Origin: Candidatus Baltobacteraceae bacterium
GTDB taxonomy: Bacteria > Vulcanimicrobiota > Vulcanimicrobiia > Vulcanimicrobiales > Vulcanimicrobiaceae
Direction: 5' to 3'
Length of the DNA: 64,000 nucleotides
Assembly: GCA_036489885.1 (NCBI GenBank)
Contig: DASXEW010000001.1
Coordinates: 682,001-746,000, forward strand
A program made the position numbers and the translations under genes. Shown here piece after piece: positions 8,977-17,176 of the stretch. The notes beneath the pieces were generated by a model that worked only from the letters and a program-made list of their open reading frames with translations, ran no database searches and was not told the origin of the DNA. Within the stretch, counting starts at the first letter, position 1. Every line of letters begins with the position of its first letter.

Positions 8977-10584
8977 CTAGATATCCAGCTCCATCGGATC
9001 ACCCCAGTAGGAAAACGGATGGGGATGATACCCCGTGATACGGCCATCGTAGACGGAGAAAAACGCGCGATCGTAAAGGATGATCGCCGGAGCGTCCTCG
9101 TCGATGATGCGCTGGAACTGGGTTGCGGCGGCCTCCTGCACTTTGGGATCGTACGAATGCAAGTAGCGATCGTCGAGTGCATCGACCTTGTGATTGCAGT
9201 AATGCGAAGCGTTCGCTCCGTTGGGAGGAGCGCCGGCGCAATCGTACACGCCGTTGATGTTCGCAAACACCGGGCCCATCGACTGCGAAAAGAGCGCGAC
9301 ATCGAACTTGCCCGTTTGGATGATTCCACCATTCGCATAGATTGCAAAGAACTGCGATGTCGACCACGTGTGAATCGTGATGCCGACGTTGATTTGCGCC
9401 CAGTCTTCTTTCAAGATCGCGGCGAGCGTCGCGCTCGGCTGATAACCCGAAGGAATCGCCATGTCGAGGTTGAGGGCAACCCCGTTTTTGTGGCGGATTC
9501 TGTCAGGGCCGACTTTCCATCCATCGGCATCCAGCATCTTCGCAGCAGCGGCGGGATCGTACTTGGTTAGTGGAAGTTCGAGATAGTTACGCGTGATAAC
9601 CGGGACCACCGATTCCGTCATCCTCCCATTACGAAGAAAGACCTTATCGAACGACGTCGCGCGATCGGTCGCCATGCGTAACGCACGCCGAACGACTGCC
9701 TCCGAGACTGCGGGGTGTGTCACGTTGAAGAACAGCCCGCCCATGAATTGACTTAAGCGCGTTGCGTTTTTCTTGCCGGGTACGGCTTTGGCGGTTGCCA
9801 CCTGCGTGCCGTTGATCAAGTCCGACAAGGAAAGTTCACCCGACTGCAATTCCGTGAGTCGCGTATTGTCGTCCGTGATGATCTTATAGATGACCTTGTG
9901 CAGCTTCGGCAGGCCACGCCAATAGTATGGATTCGCTTCCATCTCGACGTCGCTGCCGCGATTGTAGGCGGTGAAACGGAAGGGGCCGATACCAACCGGA
10001 AGCCCATTGTAGGCAGCGGTGTTGATCAACGTACTCCCGCCAAGGATGTGTTTAGGGAGAATCGCAGAGCCGCTTTGCGTCGAGAAATAATCGGAAATAA
10101 ACGTCGCGTAGGGTTCTTTGAAGTGAAAAACGACGGTATATTTGTTCGGCGCGCTCGCGCTGATGAGCCGGTCCCACGGGTCGCGAACGAAGATGTTATT
10201 GCCGGGATTCTTTCCAACGGCGACGCTGTAGAGCACGTCGGATGAGTCGAATGGCTGCCCGTCGCTCCATTTGACGTTGTGACGCAGATGGTAGGTGATC
10301 GACTTCCCGTCTTTGCTAATCCCGTGATTGGCCGCAGTTGGTACCTCGGTGGCCAGCTCCGGAATGGGATTGCCGTGCGCGTCGAAGCGAAAGAATTCCG
10401 CCGCGGTCAACTCCACGAGCGCGGTGATGTTGCCTGACGACGCGAACCAAGGATTCAGCGACGAGACGTCGAGGCCGTCGGAATAGCTGAGGACATGCGC
10501 CTCGTAAGCATCCGCGCGTGGCGTAACCGCAGGGCCGAAAAGGAGCGCGAGAAGCGCGACAAAAGCGATCGTGCGTCGAATCAT
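8977..10584 (-). CDS. Periplasmic peptide/nickel-type ABC transporter substrate-binding protein (SBP_bac_5)
   Basis: This 535-residue secreted protein belongs to the DppA/OppA/NikA family and would deliver an oligopeptide or similar solute to an ABC permease. It has a signal peptide ending about residue 26 (cleavage near ADA) and the family signature region YHLRHNVKWSDGQPFDSSDV. Conserved blocks also include GIGPFRF and the closing-hinge region near RRALRMATDR. No permease or ATPase genes are adjacent, so it is an orphan in this window and must use a permease encoded elsewhere or act in sensing. It is followed 12 bases upstream (in its own transcription direction) by the MASE1-SpoIIE gene, so both may share a transcript. 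Confidence 0.93.
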   Translation of the reverse strand: MIRRTIAFVALLALLFGPAVTPRADAYEAHVLSYSDGLDVSSLNPWFASSGNITALVELTAAEFFRFDAHGNPIPELATEVPTAANHGISKDGKSITYHLRHNVKWSDGQPFDSSDVLYSVAVGKNPGNNIFVRDPWDRLISASAPNKYTVVFHFKEPYATFISDYFSTQSGSAILPKHILGGSTLINTAAYNGLPVGIGPFRFTAYNRGSDVEMEANPYYWRGLPKLHKVIYKIITDDNTRLTELQSGELSLSDLINGTQVATAKAVPGKKNATRLSQFMGGLFFNVTHPAVSEAVVRRALRMATDRATSFDKVFLRNGRMTESVVPVITRNYLELPLTKYDPAAAAKMLDADGWKVGPDRIRHKNGVALNLDMAIPSGYQPSATLAAILKEDWAQINVGITIHTWSTSQFFAIYANGGIIQTGKFDVALFSQSMGPVFANINGVYDCAGAPPNGANASHYCNHKVDALDDRYLHSYDPKVQEAAATQFQRIIDEDAPAIILYDRAFFSVYDGRITGYHPHPFSYWGDPMELDI

Positions 10585-10596
10585 GGGCCCTCGTTC

Positions 10597-12264
10597 CTAG
10601 TGCGTCGTTATTGCTCCCGCTCCGAGGGGTGACGGCGCGAGCCGGACGAGCATCAAGACGACGTCATCGACCGGCTGCGACGTGCCCATCACTCGGCGTT
10701 GCACGAGCGCCGCAGGATTCGCAAGTGGCTCACTGACGAATGCATCGACCGCCGTCAGCAGCTCTGCTTCAGCCGCCTCGATGTTGCGGTTGAATTCGGT
10801 AACACCATCCGTATAAAAAAGCACGGCGGCGTTCGCTTCGAGCGCGACAGCATGCGTCTCGTAGTCAGCATTCGCGAGCACGCCTAGCGGCAGGCCGCCA
10901 TAGGGTAGAAAGTGCGCACGGATTGTCGGACCTGCGACGATCGGCGGTGGATGGCCGGCGCTGGCGACGCGCATGGCCGTTCCCTTGGGATCGATGAACG
11001 CAACGAGAGCGGTCGCGATCGTCTGCTCCTCGTCGCGGAGCGTGCGATTCACTTTGGTCAGAATCTCGGCGGGATCGGTCGTGCTGAACGCCGTTGCAAG
11101 AATCCGCTGTCGAATTTCAGCTGCGGTGACGGCCGCGCTTACGCCATGCCCGAGCATGTCGCCGATCGAGACGACGATGTGACCGTCCGGTATCGTGAAT
11201 GCATCGTACCAATCACCGCCGACGAGCGCTTCCCGGCCGGCCGTAAGGTAGAGCGCGTCGAAGGTGACGTCGCGATGTTCCGGCAGACGCTTGGGCAGGA
11301 ACGCGCCTTGCAGGGTGCGCGCGATCTGCTCGGCATTTTCCAACTCACGCCGTTCCGCCTCGCGTTGCATCTGCTCGGCGAGCGAACGTTCCGAAGTGAC
11401 CGCGCCGAGAATGAGTCCGGTAATCGACAATACGGCCATCAGCGTCATCAGATACGCGAGCCGTTGATCGAGCGTGCCGCCGGCGAAAGGCCCGATCTCG
11501 TGCTGCGTTCCGATGATCGCGATCAGCGATACGACGATGACGGACAGTGAGGTGACGCGTTGCGTGAAACGCAGTCCCGACCAAATGATGGCTGGGAAGA
11601 CCAAGAAGCCCAGCCGCAGATTGTTGAGAAATCCCAGCCACGCGACCACCAACAACATAAATGGGAAGAGGGCAATCTCGAACTTCCGGCCGCTTGCCAC
11701 GCGCAAGTCGCGCGACGTCAGCCATGTCAGCAAGAACGGTGCGAACAGCAAGACGCCCATCGCGTCGCCGTCCCACCAGGTACGCCAGACGATCCCGTAA
11801 TCGTGCCAAGGGACGATACCCGCGCTCGCCAGCCACGTGACGCCGTTTGAGGCTGTGACGATCATCGCAACCGCGCCGAAGATCGCGAGCACGAGGACGT
11901 CGTTGACGCGTTCGAGCCGCGGATCGAAGCCGGCCCGCCGGAGAAAATAGGCGGCCAAGAACGGCCCGAGCGTGTTTCCAACTGCAATTCCCGCGGCGGT
12001 GAGCACGGGTTCGTGCGTCATCAGATTCGCGAGGAATGCACCGAGCGCCACGCCCGGCCATAGAGCCATCCCTCCGAGCACGAGGGCGCAAACGGCGATA
12101 CCGCTCGGCGGCCAAACCGCGGTGACCTGGCGGACGGAAAATGCGAGCGAGAAGCCGATCTTCGCAAAGACGACGTACGCGACTGCGACCATGAGGATCG
12201 CGAGCGCGTAACGAACGCCGTTTTCTCGGCCGGAAAATGAAAAACTCGACACGTCTTTACTCAC
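10597..12264 (-). CDS. MASE1 membrane-sensor SpoIIE-type serine phosphatase
   Basis: This is an integral-membrane PP2C-family phosphatase of the RsbU/SpoIIE class, expected to dephosphorylate an STAS anti-anti-sigma protein in a partner-switching pathway. Residues about 18-305 form a MASE1 domain with eight or so hydrophobic helices, including the signature around QVTAVWPPSGIAV and the WWDGDAMGVLLFAPFLLTW stretch. A short coiled linker (about 305-330) leads to the SpoIIE domain (about 335-545) with metal-binding acidic residues in VGGDWYDAF, SIGDMLGHG and the VDDVVLMLV end motif. The start lies only 19 bases from the divergent TPR gene start, so their promoters must overlap the partner coding regions. 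No cognate STAS protein is in the window. Confidence 0.93.
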   Translation of the reverse strand: MSKDVSSFSFSGRENGVRYALAILMVAVAYVVFAKIGFSLAFSVRQVTAVWPPSGIAVCALVLGGMALWPGVALGAFLANLMTHEPVLTAAGIAVGNTLGPFLAAYFLRRAGFDPRLERVNDVLVLAIFGAVAMIVTASNGVTWLASAGIVPWHDYGIVWRTWWDGDAMGVLLFAPFLLTWLTSRDLRVASGRKFEIALFPFMLLVVAWLGFLNNLRLGFLVFPAIIWSGLRFTQRVTSLSVIVVSLIAIIGTQHEIGPFAGGTLDQRLAYLMTLMAVLSITGLILGAVTSERSLAEQMQREAERRELENAEQIARTLQGAFLPKRLPEHRDVTFDALYLTAGREALVGGDWYDAFTIPDGHIVVSIGDMLGHGVSAAVTAAEIRQRILATAFSTTDPAEILTKVNRTLRDEEQTIATALVAFIDPKGTAMRVASAGHPPPIVAGPTIRAHFLPYGGLPLGVLANADYETHAVALEANAAVLFYTDGVTEFNRNIEAAEAELLTAVDAFVSEPLANPAALVQRRVMGTSQPVDDVVLMLVRLAPSPLGAGAITTH

Positions 12265-12283
12265 CGGGAAGTTCGCGTTAAGT

Positions 12284-13720
12284 ATGGGGCCTCTCCCGTT
12301 TAGCGCGACCGTCGAAAACGCGTTACGTGACGTCGAGGAACGGCTCAGCGCCGATCCGGCGTCAATCGATTTGCGTTACGAACGCGCAAGCTTGCTCCAA
12401 ATCCTCGGGCACACAGAGCTGGCGCGTATGGAATACGTCGGTATTCTTGCAAAACAACCCGGTGACGCTCGAGCCCTCAATGCGCTTGGGCTGCTTCTCT
12501 ACAAATCTGGTGCGAGGACGGCGGCGCAGGCTGCGTTTGCCGAGGCAGCGAGCAAGCATCCGGATGACGTCGCAAGTCACCTTAATCTCGCGTACACGTT
12601 CGTCTTCGGTAGCAAGTTCGATCACGCGCGCCGGCACTACGAGCGTGTCCTTGAGCTCGATCCCGAGCACCCCATGGCGCATCAAGGACTCGCGTACGTT
12701 CTTGACGAGCTGGGCGATTCCGAAGGCGCAAACCGTCACCGCGGTTCGGGCTTTCGCGAGGCGATCATGGAAGGCTCGTATCGCGGCGACGGCGAGCCCG
12801 TGCGCGTGTTGTTGTTATGTTCGACGCTGGGCGGAACTGTTTCGACCGCGCAGTTTCTCGACGAACGCATCTTTCTCACGACCGCGCTCGTGGTCGAACT
12901 GTTCGACGATGAGGTTTCGCTCCCGCCGCATCACGTCGTCTTCAATGCGATCGGCGATGCGGATCGCTGTGCGGAAGCACTCGTTCGCGCAAAAGAAATT
13001 CTCGCACGAACGGATGCACCGGTCGTGAACCATCCCGATCACGTGCTCGTGACGGGACGCCTGGAGAACGCGGCGAGGTTGCGCGCCCTCGAAGGAGTTG
13101 TGGCTCCGCAGGTCCGTCAATTTTCGCGCTCGTCCGGCACGCAGATCGCACTCGCATATCCGATCTTGTTGCGCGCTCCCGGTTTTCACACCGGCCGCTT
13201 TTTCGTCAAAGTTGATCGTGCTGAAGAGCTTGCCCCGGCGCTCGAGAGTCTTCCGGGCGACACCATTCTTGCGATCGAATATCTCGACGGACGCGGTGCA
13301 GATGGGAAATATCGCAAGTTCCGTGCCATCATGGTCGATGGCGATCTATATCCGCTGCACCTCGCGATATCGCCCGATTGGAAAGTTCACTACGGATCCG
13401 CACAAATGAACGACGCAGCGCACCGGGCGGAAGAAGAGCGCTTCCTCTCGGACATGCCGGCGTTTCTCGGTGAGCGTACGATGCATGCCTTGCGGAACAT
13501 CGTGCGGGCAATGAATCTCGAGTTCGGCGGCATCGACTTCGGCATCGATGCGAACGGAAACGTTCTGCTCTACGAGTCCAATGCGACGATGACAGTTGTC
13601 ATCCCGGAACAACACGACACCGCGACCTACCGCCGGCTTCCGGCCGAGCGGATCGTGGTCGCGGTTATCAAGATGTTAGCGCGACTAAGCGCGCGCGTTG
13701 ACCGTCTGCGAAGCCCCTGA
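12284..13720 (+). CDS. TPR protein fused to an ATP-grasp-like C-terminal domain
   Basis: The 478-residue protein begins with tetratricopeptide repeats (about residues 20-160; clear helices in ALNALGLLLYKSGARTAAQ and HYERVLELDPEHPMAHQGLA). The rest (about 170-470) resembles an ATP-grasp ligase fold: a VRVLLLCSTLGGT opening, a central segment with FFVKVDRA, and a C-terminal metal/nucleotide motif GGIDFGIDANGNVLLYESNA. That last motif matches the acidic plus Asn pattern (DFG...E.NA) of RimK/D-Ala-D-Ala-ligase-type enzymes. The substrate is unknown; carboxylate-amine ligation is the family's usual chemistry. It is transcribed divergently from the phosphatase gene and overlaps the convergent small gene by 36 bases. 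The function is inferred from motifs only. Confidence 0.88.
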   Translation: MGPLPFSATVENALRDVEERLSADPASIDLRYERASLLQILGHTELARMEYVGILAKQPGDARALNALGLLLYKSGARTAAQAAFAEAASKHPDDVASHLNLAYTFVFGSKFDHARRHYERVLELDPEHPMAHQGLAYVLDELGDSEGANRHRGSGFREAIMEGSYRGDGEPVRVLLLCSTLGGTVSTAQFLDERIFLTTALVVELFDDEVSLPPHHVVFNAIGDADRCAEALVRAKEILARTDAPVVNHPDHVLVTGRLENAARLRALEGVVAPQVRQFSRSSGTQIALAYPILLRAPGFHTGRFFVKVDRAEELAPALESLPGDTILAIEYLDGRGADGKYRKFRAIMVDGDLYPLHLAISPDWKVHYGSAQMNDAAHRAEEERFLSDMPAFLGERTMHALRNIVRAMNLEFGGIDFGIDANGNVLLYESNATMTVVIPEQHDTATYRRLPAERIVVAVIKMLARLSARVDRLRSP

Positions 13721-14059
13721 GAAAACTGCGTCGGTCGCTGCGCCTTGCGAATTGTAGCTCGGCAGCGCGCCTGCGAGCGACTCCTGCGGGAGCGGCAGCT
13801 CGTAGTACTGCTGGAGCGGCACGCTATCGTGCGAGGCCGAGATCGTTTGTGGCGTCGAGGTTTGGCCGCCTGACGCTTGTTGCGGGGCACTCGCAATCGC
13901 CGCGATTTGTGCGCGTGCTTCGATCGGGCTGAGCATCCCGGATTGCAGCTCTGAGAGGATTTGCTGGATCTGCGCGCTTTGGGCGCTGGACAGATTCAGA
14001 TCCGCTAGGGTGTTGCTCCCGACGCTCGATGTGGTTCCGTTAACTACCGCGAGGGACAT
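13685..14059 (-). CDS. Uncharacterised 124-residue Gln/Ser/Ala-rich protein
   Basis: I do not recognise this protein. Residues about 20-65 form an amphipathic helical segment (LSSAQSAQIQQILSELQSG then SPIEARAQIAAIAS). The remainder is low-complexity, rich in Gln, Ser and Ala, and ends in VNARA. There is no signal peptide or membrane segment. I place the start at the ATG at 14059 because a GAGAG Shine-Dalgarno lies seven bases upstream; a TTG four codons earlier is possible. Its 3' end overlaps the convergent TPR/ATP-grasp gene by 36 bases. It is divergent from the RsbW-like gene, sharing a 123-base promoter region. The helical part resembles linker proteins of secretion or flagellar hook-length type only in composition. 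Confidence 0.7.
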   Translation of the reverse strand: MSLAVVNGTTSSVGSNTLADLNLSSAQSAQIQQILSELQSGMLSPIEARAQIAAIASAPQQASGGQTSTPQTISASHDSVPLQQYYELPLPQESLAGALPSYNSQGAATDAVFSGASQTVNARA

Positions 14060-14182
14060 AGTTGCTCTCAAACTTCCGTGTAATAGAGTCAGCTGGTCTT
14101 GCTATTGGTATCGGCGTCCCAAGGTGGGTTCTTTAGCCTTCCGGGGGATGATTTTAGGGGTAGACTGAACCGGGGGCGGGGG

Positions 14183-14608
14183 ATGGCGAGCGGGGCACCA
14201 GCTGACTCGATTTGCAGTGACGGAGTCGCGATCGTCCGCGAGTTTTTAGCCGTGCCTAAGAACGCTGCCGCGGGGAGGGCTGTCCTGCGGTCGTTCCTCG
14301 AGGAATGCGCGGTTCGGTCGGAGTGGATCCACGAGGTCATGATCGCGGGCGGCGAAGCGCTGGCCAACACGGTCCAGCACGCCTACCCGGCGGGGACGCG
14401 CGGCAAGATGGTGCTCTCGATCTACTGCTGCACGGAGCACAAGATCATCGCGCTCCAGGTCCGCGATCGCGGAAAAGGCACGATGACCGAAGAAGGCGAC
14501 CTGCCCTCAAGGCGAGGGTTCGGTCTCTTGATCATGCGGGCGTTGGCCGAGGCCGTCTCGATCGAGACCGTCGATGGGACGACGGTGACGATGGTCTTTA
14601 AAAAATAG
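14183..14608 (+). CDS. RsbW/SpoIIAB-like serine kinase ATP-binding protein
   Basis: This is a small stand-alone GHKL ATPase of the anti-sigma-factor type, likely a switch kinase that phosphorylates an STAS protein or binds a sigma factor. The 141-residue protein shows the N box in EALANTVQHAY, the G1 box in VRDRGKG and a G2 box in RRGFGLLIMRAL. The ATG at 14183 is preceded by a purine-rich GGGGGCGGGGG run that can act as ribosome-binding site. An upstream in-frame start (14099) would add a poorly conserved leader. It overlaps the convergent unknown gene by 11 bases. Two SpoIIE phosphatases elsewhere in the window (10597-12264 and 33472-35007) belong to the same type of signalling network, but no partner is adjacent. 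Confidence 0.85.
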   Translation: MASGAPADSICSDGVAIVREFLAVPKNAAAGRAVLRSFLEECAVRSEWIHEVMIAGGEALANTVQHAYPAGTRGKMVLSIYCCTEHKIIALQVRDRGKGTMTEEGDLPSRRGFGLLIMRALAEAVSIETVDGTTVTMVFKK

Positions 14609-15455
14609 AGGCCGGCGCTTCGACCACGATGGCGAAGCTGGGCGCTTCCTCTTCGAAGGGCTTACTGAATTCAGGCATCGCCTGGGCGGCGGGTGCTGCC
14701 GGCTGCGGGTCGCGGACGCGGCGCTTCCGCAGCATCTTGGCACGGCTCGGATTCGCGCGAACGAGCTCGAGCGTCGCGCGCAAATAGGCGTCGACGACGT
14801 TGAGCAACTGTCCCGTCGTAAGCGAAAGCCGCATGACGCCGTTGGATGAACCATTGCTGCCCGGCGTGTTGTCGGTGTGCGCGATCATCAAATCGCTCGG
14901 TGATTGCGCGACACGTGAATCGTTGGTCGCCGATTCCGATTGGTGCGTAAACACCATGTCGTGAACATGCGCAAAAGTCGGGTTAAAACCGTCTGGAATA
15001 ACGATTCCGCGGCGTAGCGCGAACTCAGAAAAGTTGGCGCGGAGCTTGTCGTGCGAGCGCACCGAGAGCTTCGGTTCGGAGCCGAAGTAGAGCTCGATAT
15101 ACTGCGCAACGCGCTCGAGAACGACTTTGGCAAAAAGATAGAACGTTTCGAGATCGATGTGCGCGACATCGAGCAGATCGGCCATGTCGGTGTCCATCGT
15201 CGCCATCTCGTCGTCGTACGTGATCGCGCCGCCCTCGAAGGCGGGGTCCATGCGTGCAATCAGTTGAGCCAAAAGCTCTTTATAGTGTTTGGCCGTCGGG
15301 ACGTGGCGCTCGTGGACCAGCTCGAGGTAACGATAACCGCGCAGGATGTGGCCAAACTGCCCGTGCAGGGCGGCGGCATCCCGGCTGGAGTGGCTCGAGA
15401 GCCGATCCCATTCAGCCTTCTGAAAAGAAAAGAGCTCGTCGCCTAGAGCTTCCAT
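14598..15455 (-). CDS. Uncharacterised 285-residue mostly helical protein
   Basis: I do not recognise a family. The N-terminal two-thirds (about 1-165) looks all-helical with many charged residues (HGQFGHILRGYRYLELVHER; ITYDDEMATMDTDMADLLDV). A Ser/Asn/Gly-rich break sits near residue 190-200. A second helical segment (about 200-235) precedes an Ala/Pro/Glu-rich tail. There is no signal peptide or membrane segment, so it is probably cytoplasmic. I chose the ATG at 15455, which has a GAAGGGCG ribosome-binding site; a TTG at 15470 would overlap the upstream protease gene. It follows that gene by 11 bases on the same strand, so the two probably form an operon. It converges on the RsbW-like gene. 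Confidence 0.75.
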   Translation of the reverse strand: MEALGDELFSFQKAEWDRLSSHSSRDAAALHGQFGHILRGYRYLELVHERHVPTAKHYKELLAQLIARMDPAFEGGAITYDDEMATMDTDMADLLDVAHIDLETFYLFAKVVLERVAQYIELYFGSEPKLSVRSHDKLRANFSEFALRRGIVIPDGFNPTFAHVHDMVFTHQSESATNDSRVAQSPSDLMIAHTDNTPGSNGSSNGVMRLSLTTGQLLNVVDAYLRATLELVRANPSRAKMLRKRRVRDPQPAAPAAQAMPEFSKPFEEEAPSFAIVVEAPASIF

Positions 15456-15466
15456 TAAAACGCCCT

Positions 15467-16879
15467 TCAACGAGGCGGACGCACGCTCATGCGGAGTTCT
15501 GTATAGTCCAGGTCAAAGGCGAAACGCGATAGGAATGCATTCCCGACGCGCGATGCCGGCGACCCGGGGCTCTTCGTTATGTCGGCGAGGACGCTCGTCA
15601 GCGAAATGCCGGCGAATTCGACGTGGCCGATGTGCCCGATTGCGCGCGTTCCGAGACCGCCCACGCCGACGACATGGCCGCGCATCTTCGTAGTGACCAG
15701 ATCGGGGTGGGTCCGTGCGAAGTCCTCAGAAAGATCGATCGAGGCGTTATCACCTGTGTCGAGGACCAGGTTTTCAGCCAAGGTCTCGAGCCGGAACGCG
15801 ACCGAGGGCGTGAACCCATCGAAGCTGAGCGCGACATGGGTACCGTCGATCGCCGACCCCGGCGGTTCGAAGGCAATCGTCCGAAGTTTGGGATCGACGC
15901 GAACGACCGCCCGGGCGAGGACGTCCGTCCCGATCAGGACGTCGGCTCCAAAACCGCCGACGTCAGGCAAGATCGCGAACAGTGCGGGACCCAGGTGCAT
16001 CGAGCCGAGCGAGAGCGAATCGGCGCGGACGATGCCGCTGCTCATCGTCCCGAGCCCCGCGATCTCGAACGAACCGACGAGCTTCTTGCCCAGCCGGTCG
16101 GCAAGGTCCAAACTCATTGCGAGTCCGGGCGATCCTGTGTCGAGGACGCAGCGCGCGGCGATGTTCTCGACCCTGCACGGGAAACGCGGAAGATCGCCGG
16201 GTTCGAGCCCGAGCGTTTGGGCGCTCGGGGCAAAGGTGACCGGGGGGCCCGCCGGCGGCGATAGTGGGGCGTCCGCGATGTGCCGGTCATCGAACGTCTC
16301 GCTGCTCCCGTCGCCGCGGGCGACACTAAAAGGAAGCATGAGCGGCCCGACGCGTCGCTGATCCTCGTAGCGGTAGATGACGTCGTTGCCTTGCGCGACC
16401 GCGACCAAGAGCCCCGTAGCCGGGTCGAGCAGCGCGGCAAGTTGAGCGCCGTGCGGCGCCGTGACGGCGTACGGCGCAACAGACGCGTCACCCAGACGCC
16501 GCTCGGCGAGCGCCACGACCGTGCCGCCGTTCGCCGTGAATGTGGGTGACGTAAACGCATACGAAACGATCGCGCGCAGTGTGATCTGGAACGGATCGAG
16601 CAGCGTCGACTGCAAAATCGGCGTTTCGTTGTACCAAAAAAACGAAACACGTCCGCGCGCGGAGTTCACGACTGTTCCTCGGCAAACGACGCCGCGGCAA
16701 CTTTGCGTTACGACGAGATCGCGTTGTTCGTCGATTTGCGTTTGCGTGTCCGCGATGCGGCTGACGACGTGGAAGCGCCAGGGCGCGCCCGATGACTGCA
16801 TCGCGCGTTCAAGCAAGTCCGATTTGGCCGGCGTTGCGCCAACCAGGAGCATGACTGCGAACAGGCACAACCAACGCAT
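15467..16879 (-). CDS. Secreted retropepsin-like aspartic protease with two DTG motifs
   Basis: The 470-residue protein begins with a signal peptide (MRWLCLFAVMLLVGATPAKS). An N-terminal beta-rich region of unknown role (about 25-215) precedes two retropepsin-type lobes. The first carries LDTGS at about residue 247 and the second LDTGD at about residue 374. Each is followed by the hydrophobic and Gly-rich strands expected of the fold (VLIGTDVLAR; VGVGGLGTRAIGH). Pepsin-like activity needs two such lobes, here supplied by a single chain. The second motif has Asp instead of Ser/Thr after DTG. I chose ATG 16879 because it starts the signal peptide; an upstream in-frame start would overlap the divergent gene. 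The start codon lies three bases from the divergent gene's start. Confidence 0.87.
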   Translation of the reverse strand: MRWLCLFAVMLLVGATPAKSDLLERAMQSSGAPWRFHVVSRIADTQTQIDEQRDLVVTQSCRGVVCRGTVVNSARGRVSFFWYNETPILQSTLLDPFQITLRAIVSYAFTSPTFTANGGTVVALAERRLGDASVAPYAVTAPHGAQLAALLDPATGLLVAVAQGNDVIYRYEDQRRVGPLMLPFSVARGDGSSETFDDRHIADAPLSPPAGPPVTFAPSAQTLGLEPGDLPRFPCRVENIAARCVLDTGSPGLAMSLDLADRLGKKLVGSFEIAGLGTMSSGIVRADSLSLGSMHLGPALFAILPDVGGFGADVLIGTDVLARAVVRVDPKLRTIAFEPPGSAIDGTHVALSFDGFTPSVAFRLETLAENLVLDTGDNASIDLSEDFARTHPDLVTTKMRGHVVGVGGLGTRAIGHIGHVEFAGISLTSVLADITKSPGSPASRVGNAFLSRFAFDLDYTELRMSVRPPR

Positions 16880-16882
16880 GAG

Positions 16883-17176
16883 ATGGACTTGCGGCCGCTG
16901 GACGGATACCTCCTCGATGGAAAGCCTTCGAAGCGCGAAGCGATCGAGCACATCCTTCGCGATCGTCTCGATGATCCGCGCGCAGCGCCATTTTATCGGG
17001 CATTTGAGGCGATTGGTGAGCGCGCGGCTGACGAAGCGCTGATCGCGATTCGGGCGCTGGCTGCCGGTAAGGCGCCGGAGGACGAGCTGATCCGGCGGTT
17101 GCGTGATCTTGTCCGGGCCGCCCGTGCCGGTCAGGGAGAAGACCCACGCGAAGCGTTTCTGCGCGAGCTTTCGTGA
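16883..17176 (+). CDS. Uncharacterised 97-residue protein preceding nagZ
   Basis: This is a short charged helical protein (DGYLLDGKPSKREAIEHILR near the start; EDELIRRLRDLVRAARAG near the end). It has no signal peptide and no known motif that I can see. It ends in a 4-base GTGA overlap with nagZ, so it is translationally coupled to the murein-recycling operon. Its ATG lies three bases from the ATG of the divergent protease. The frame is credible because of that coupling and its consistent codon use. The function is unknown. Confidence 0.72.
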   Translation: MDLRPLDGYLLDGKPSKREAIEHILRDRLDDPRAAPFYRAFEAIGERAADEALIAIRALAAGKAPEDELIRRLRDLVRAARAGQGEDPREAFLRELS

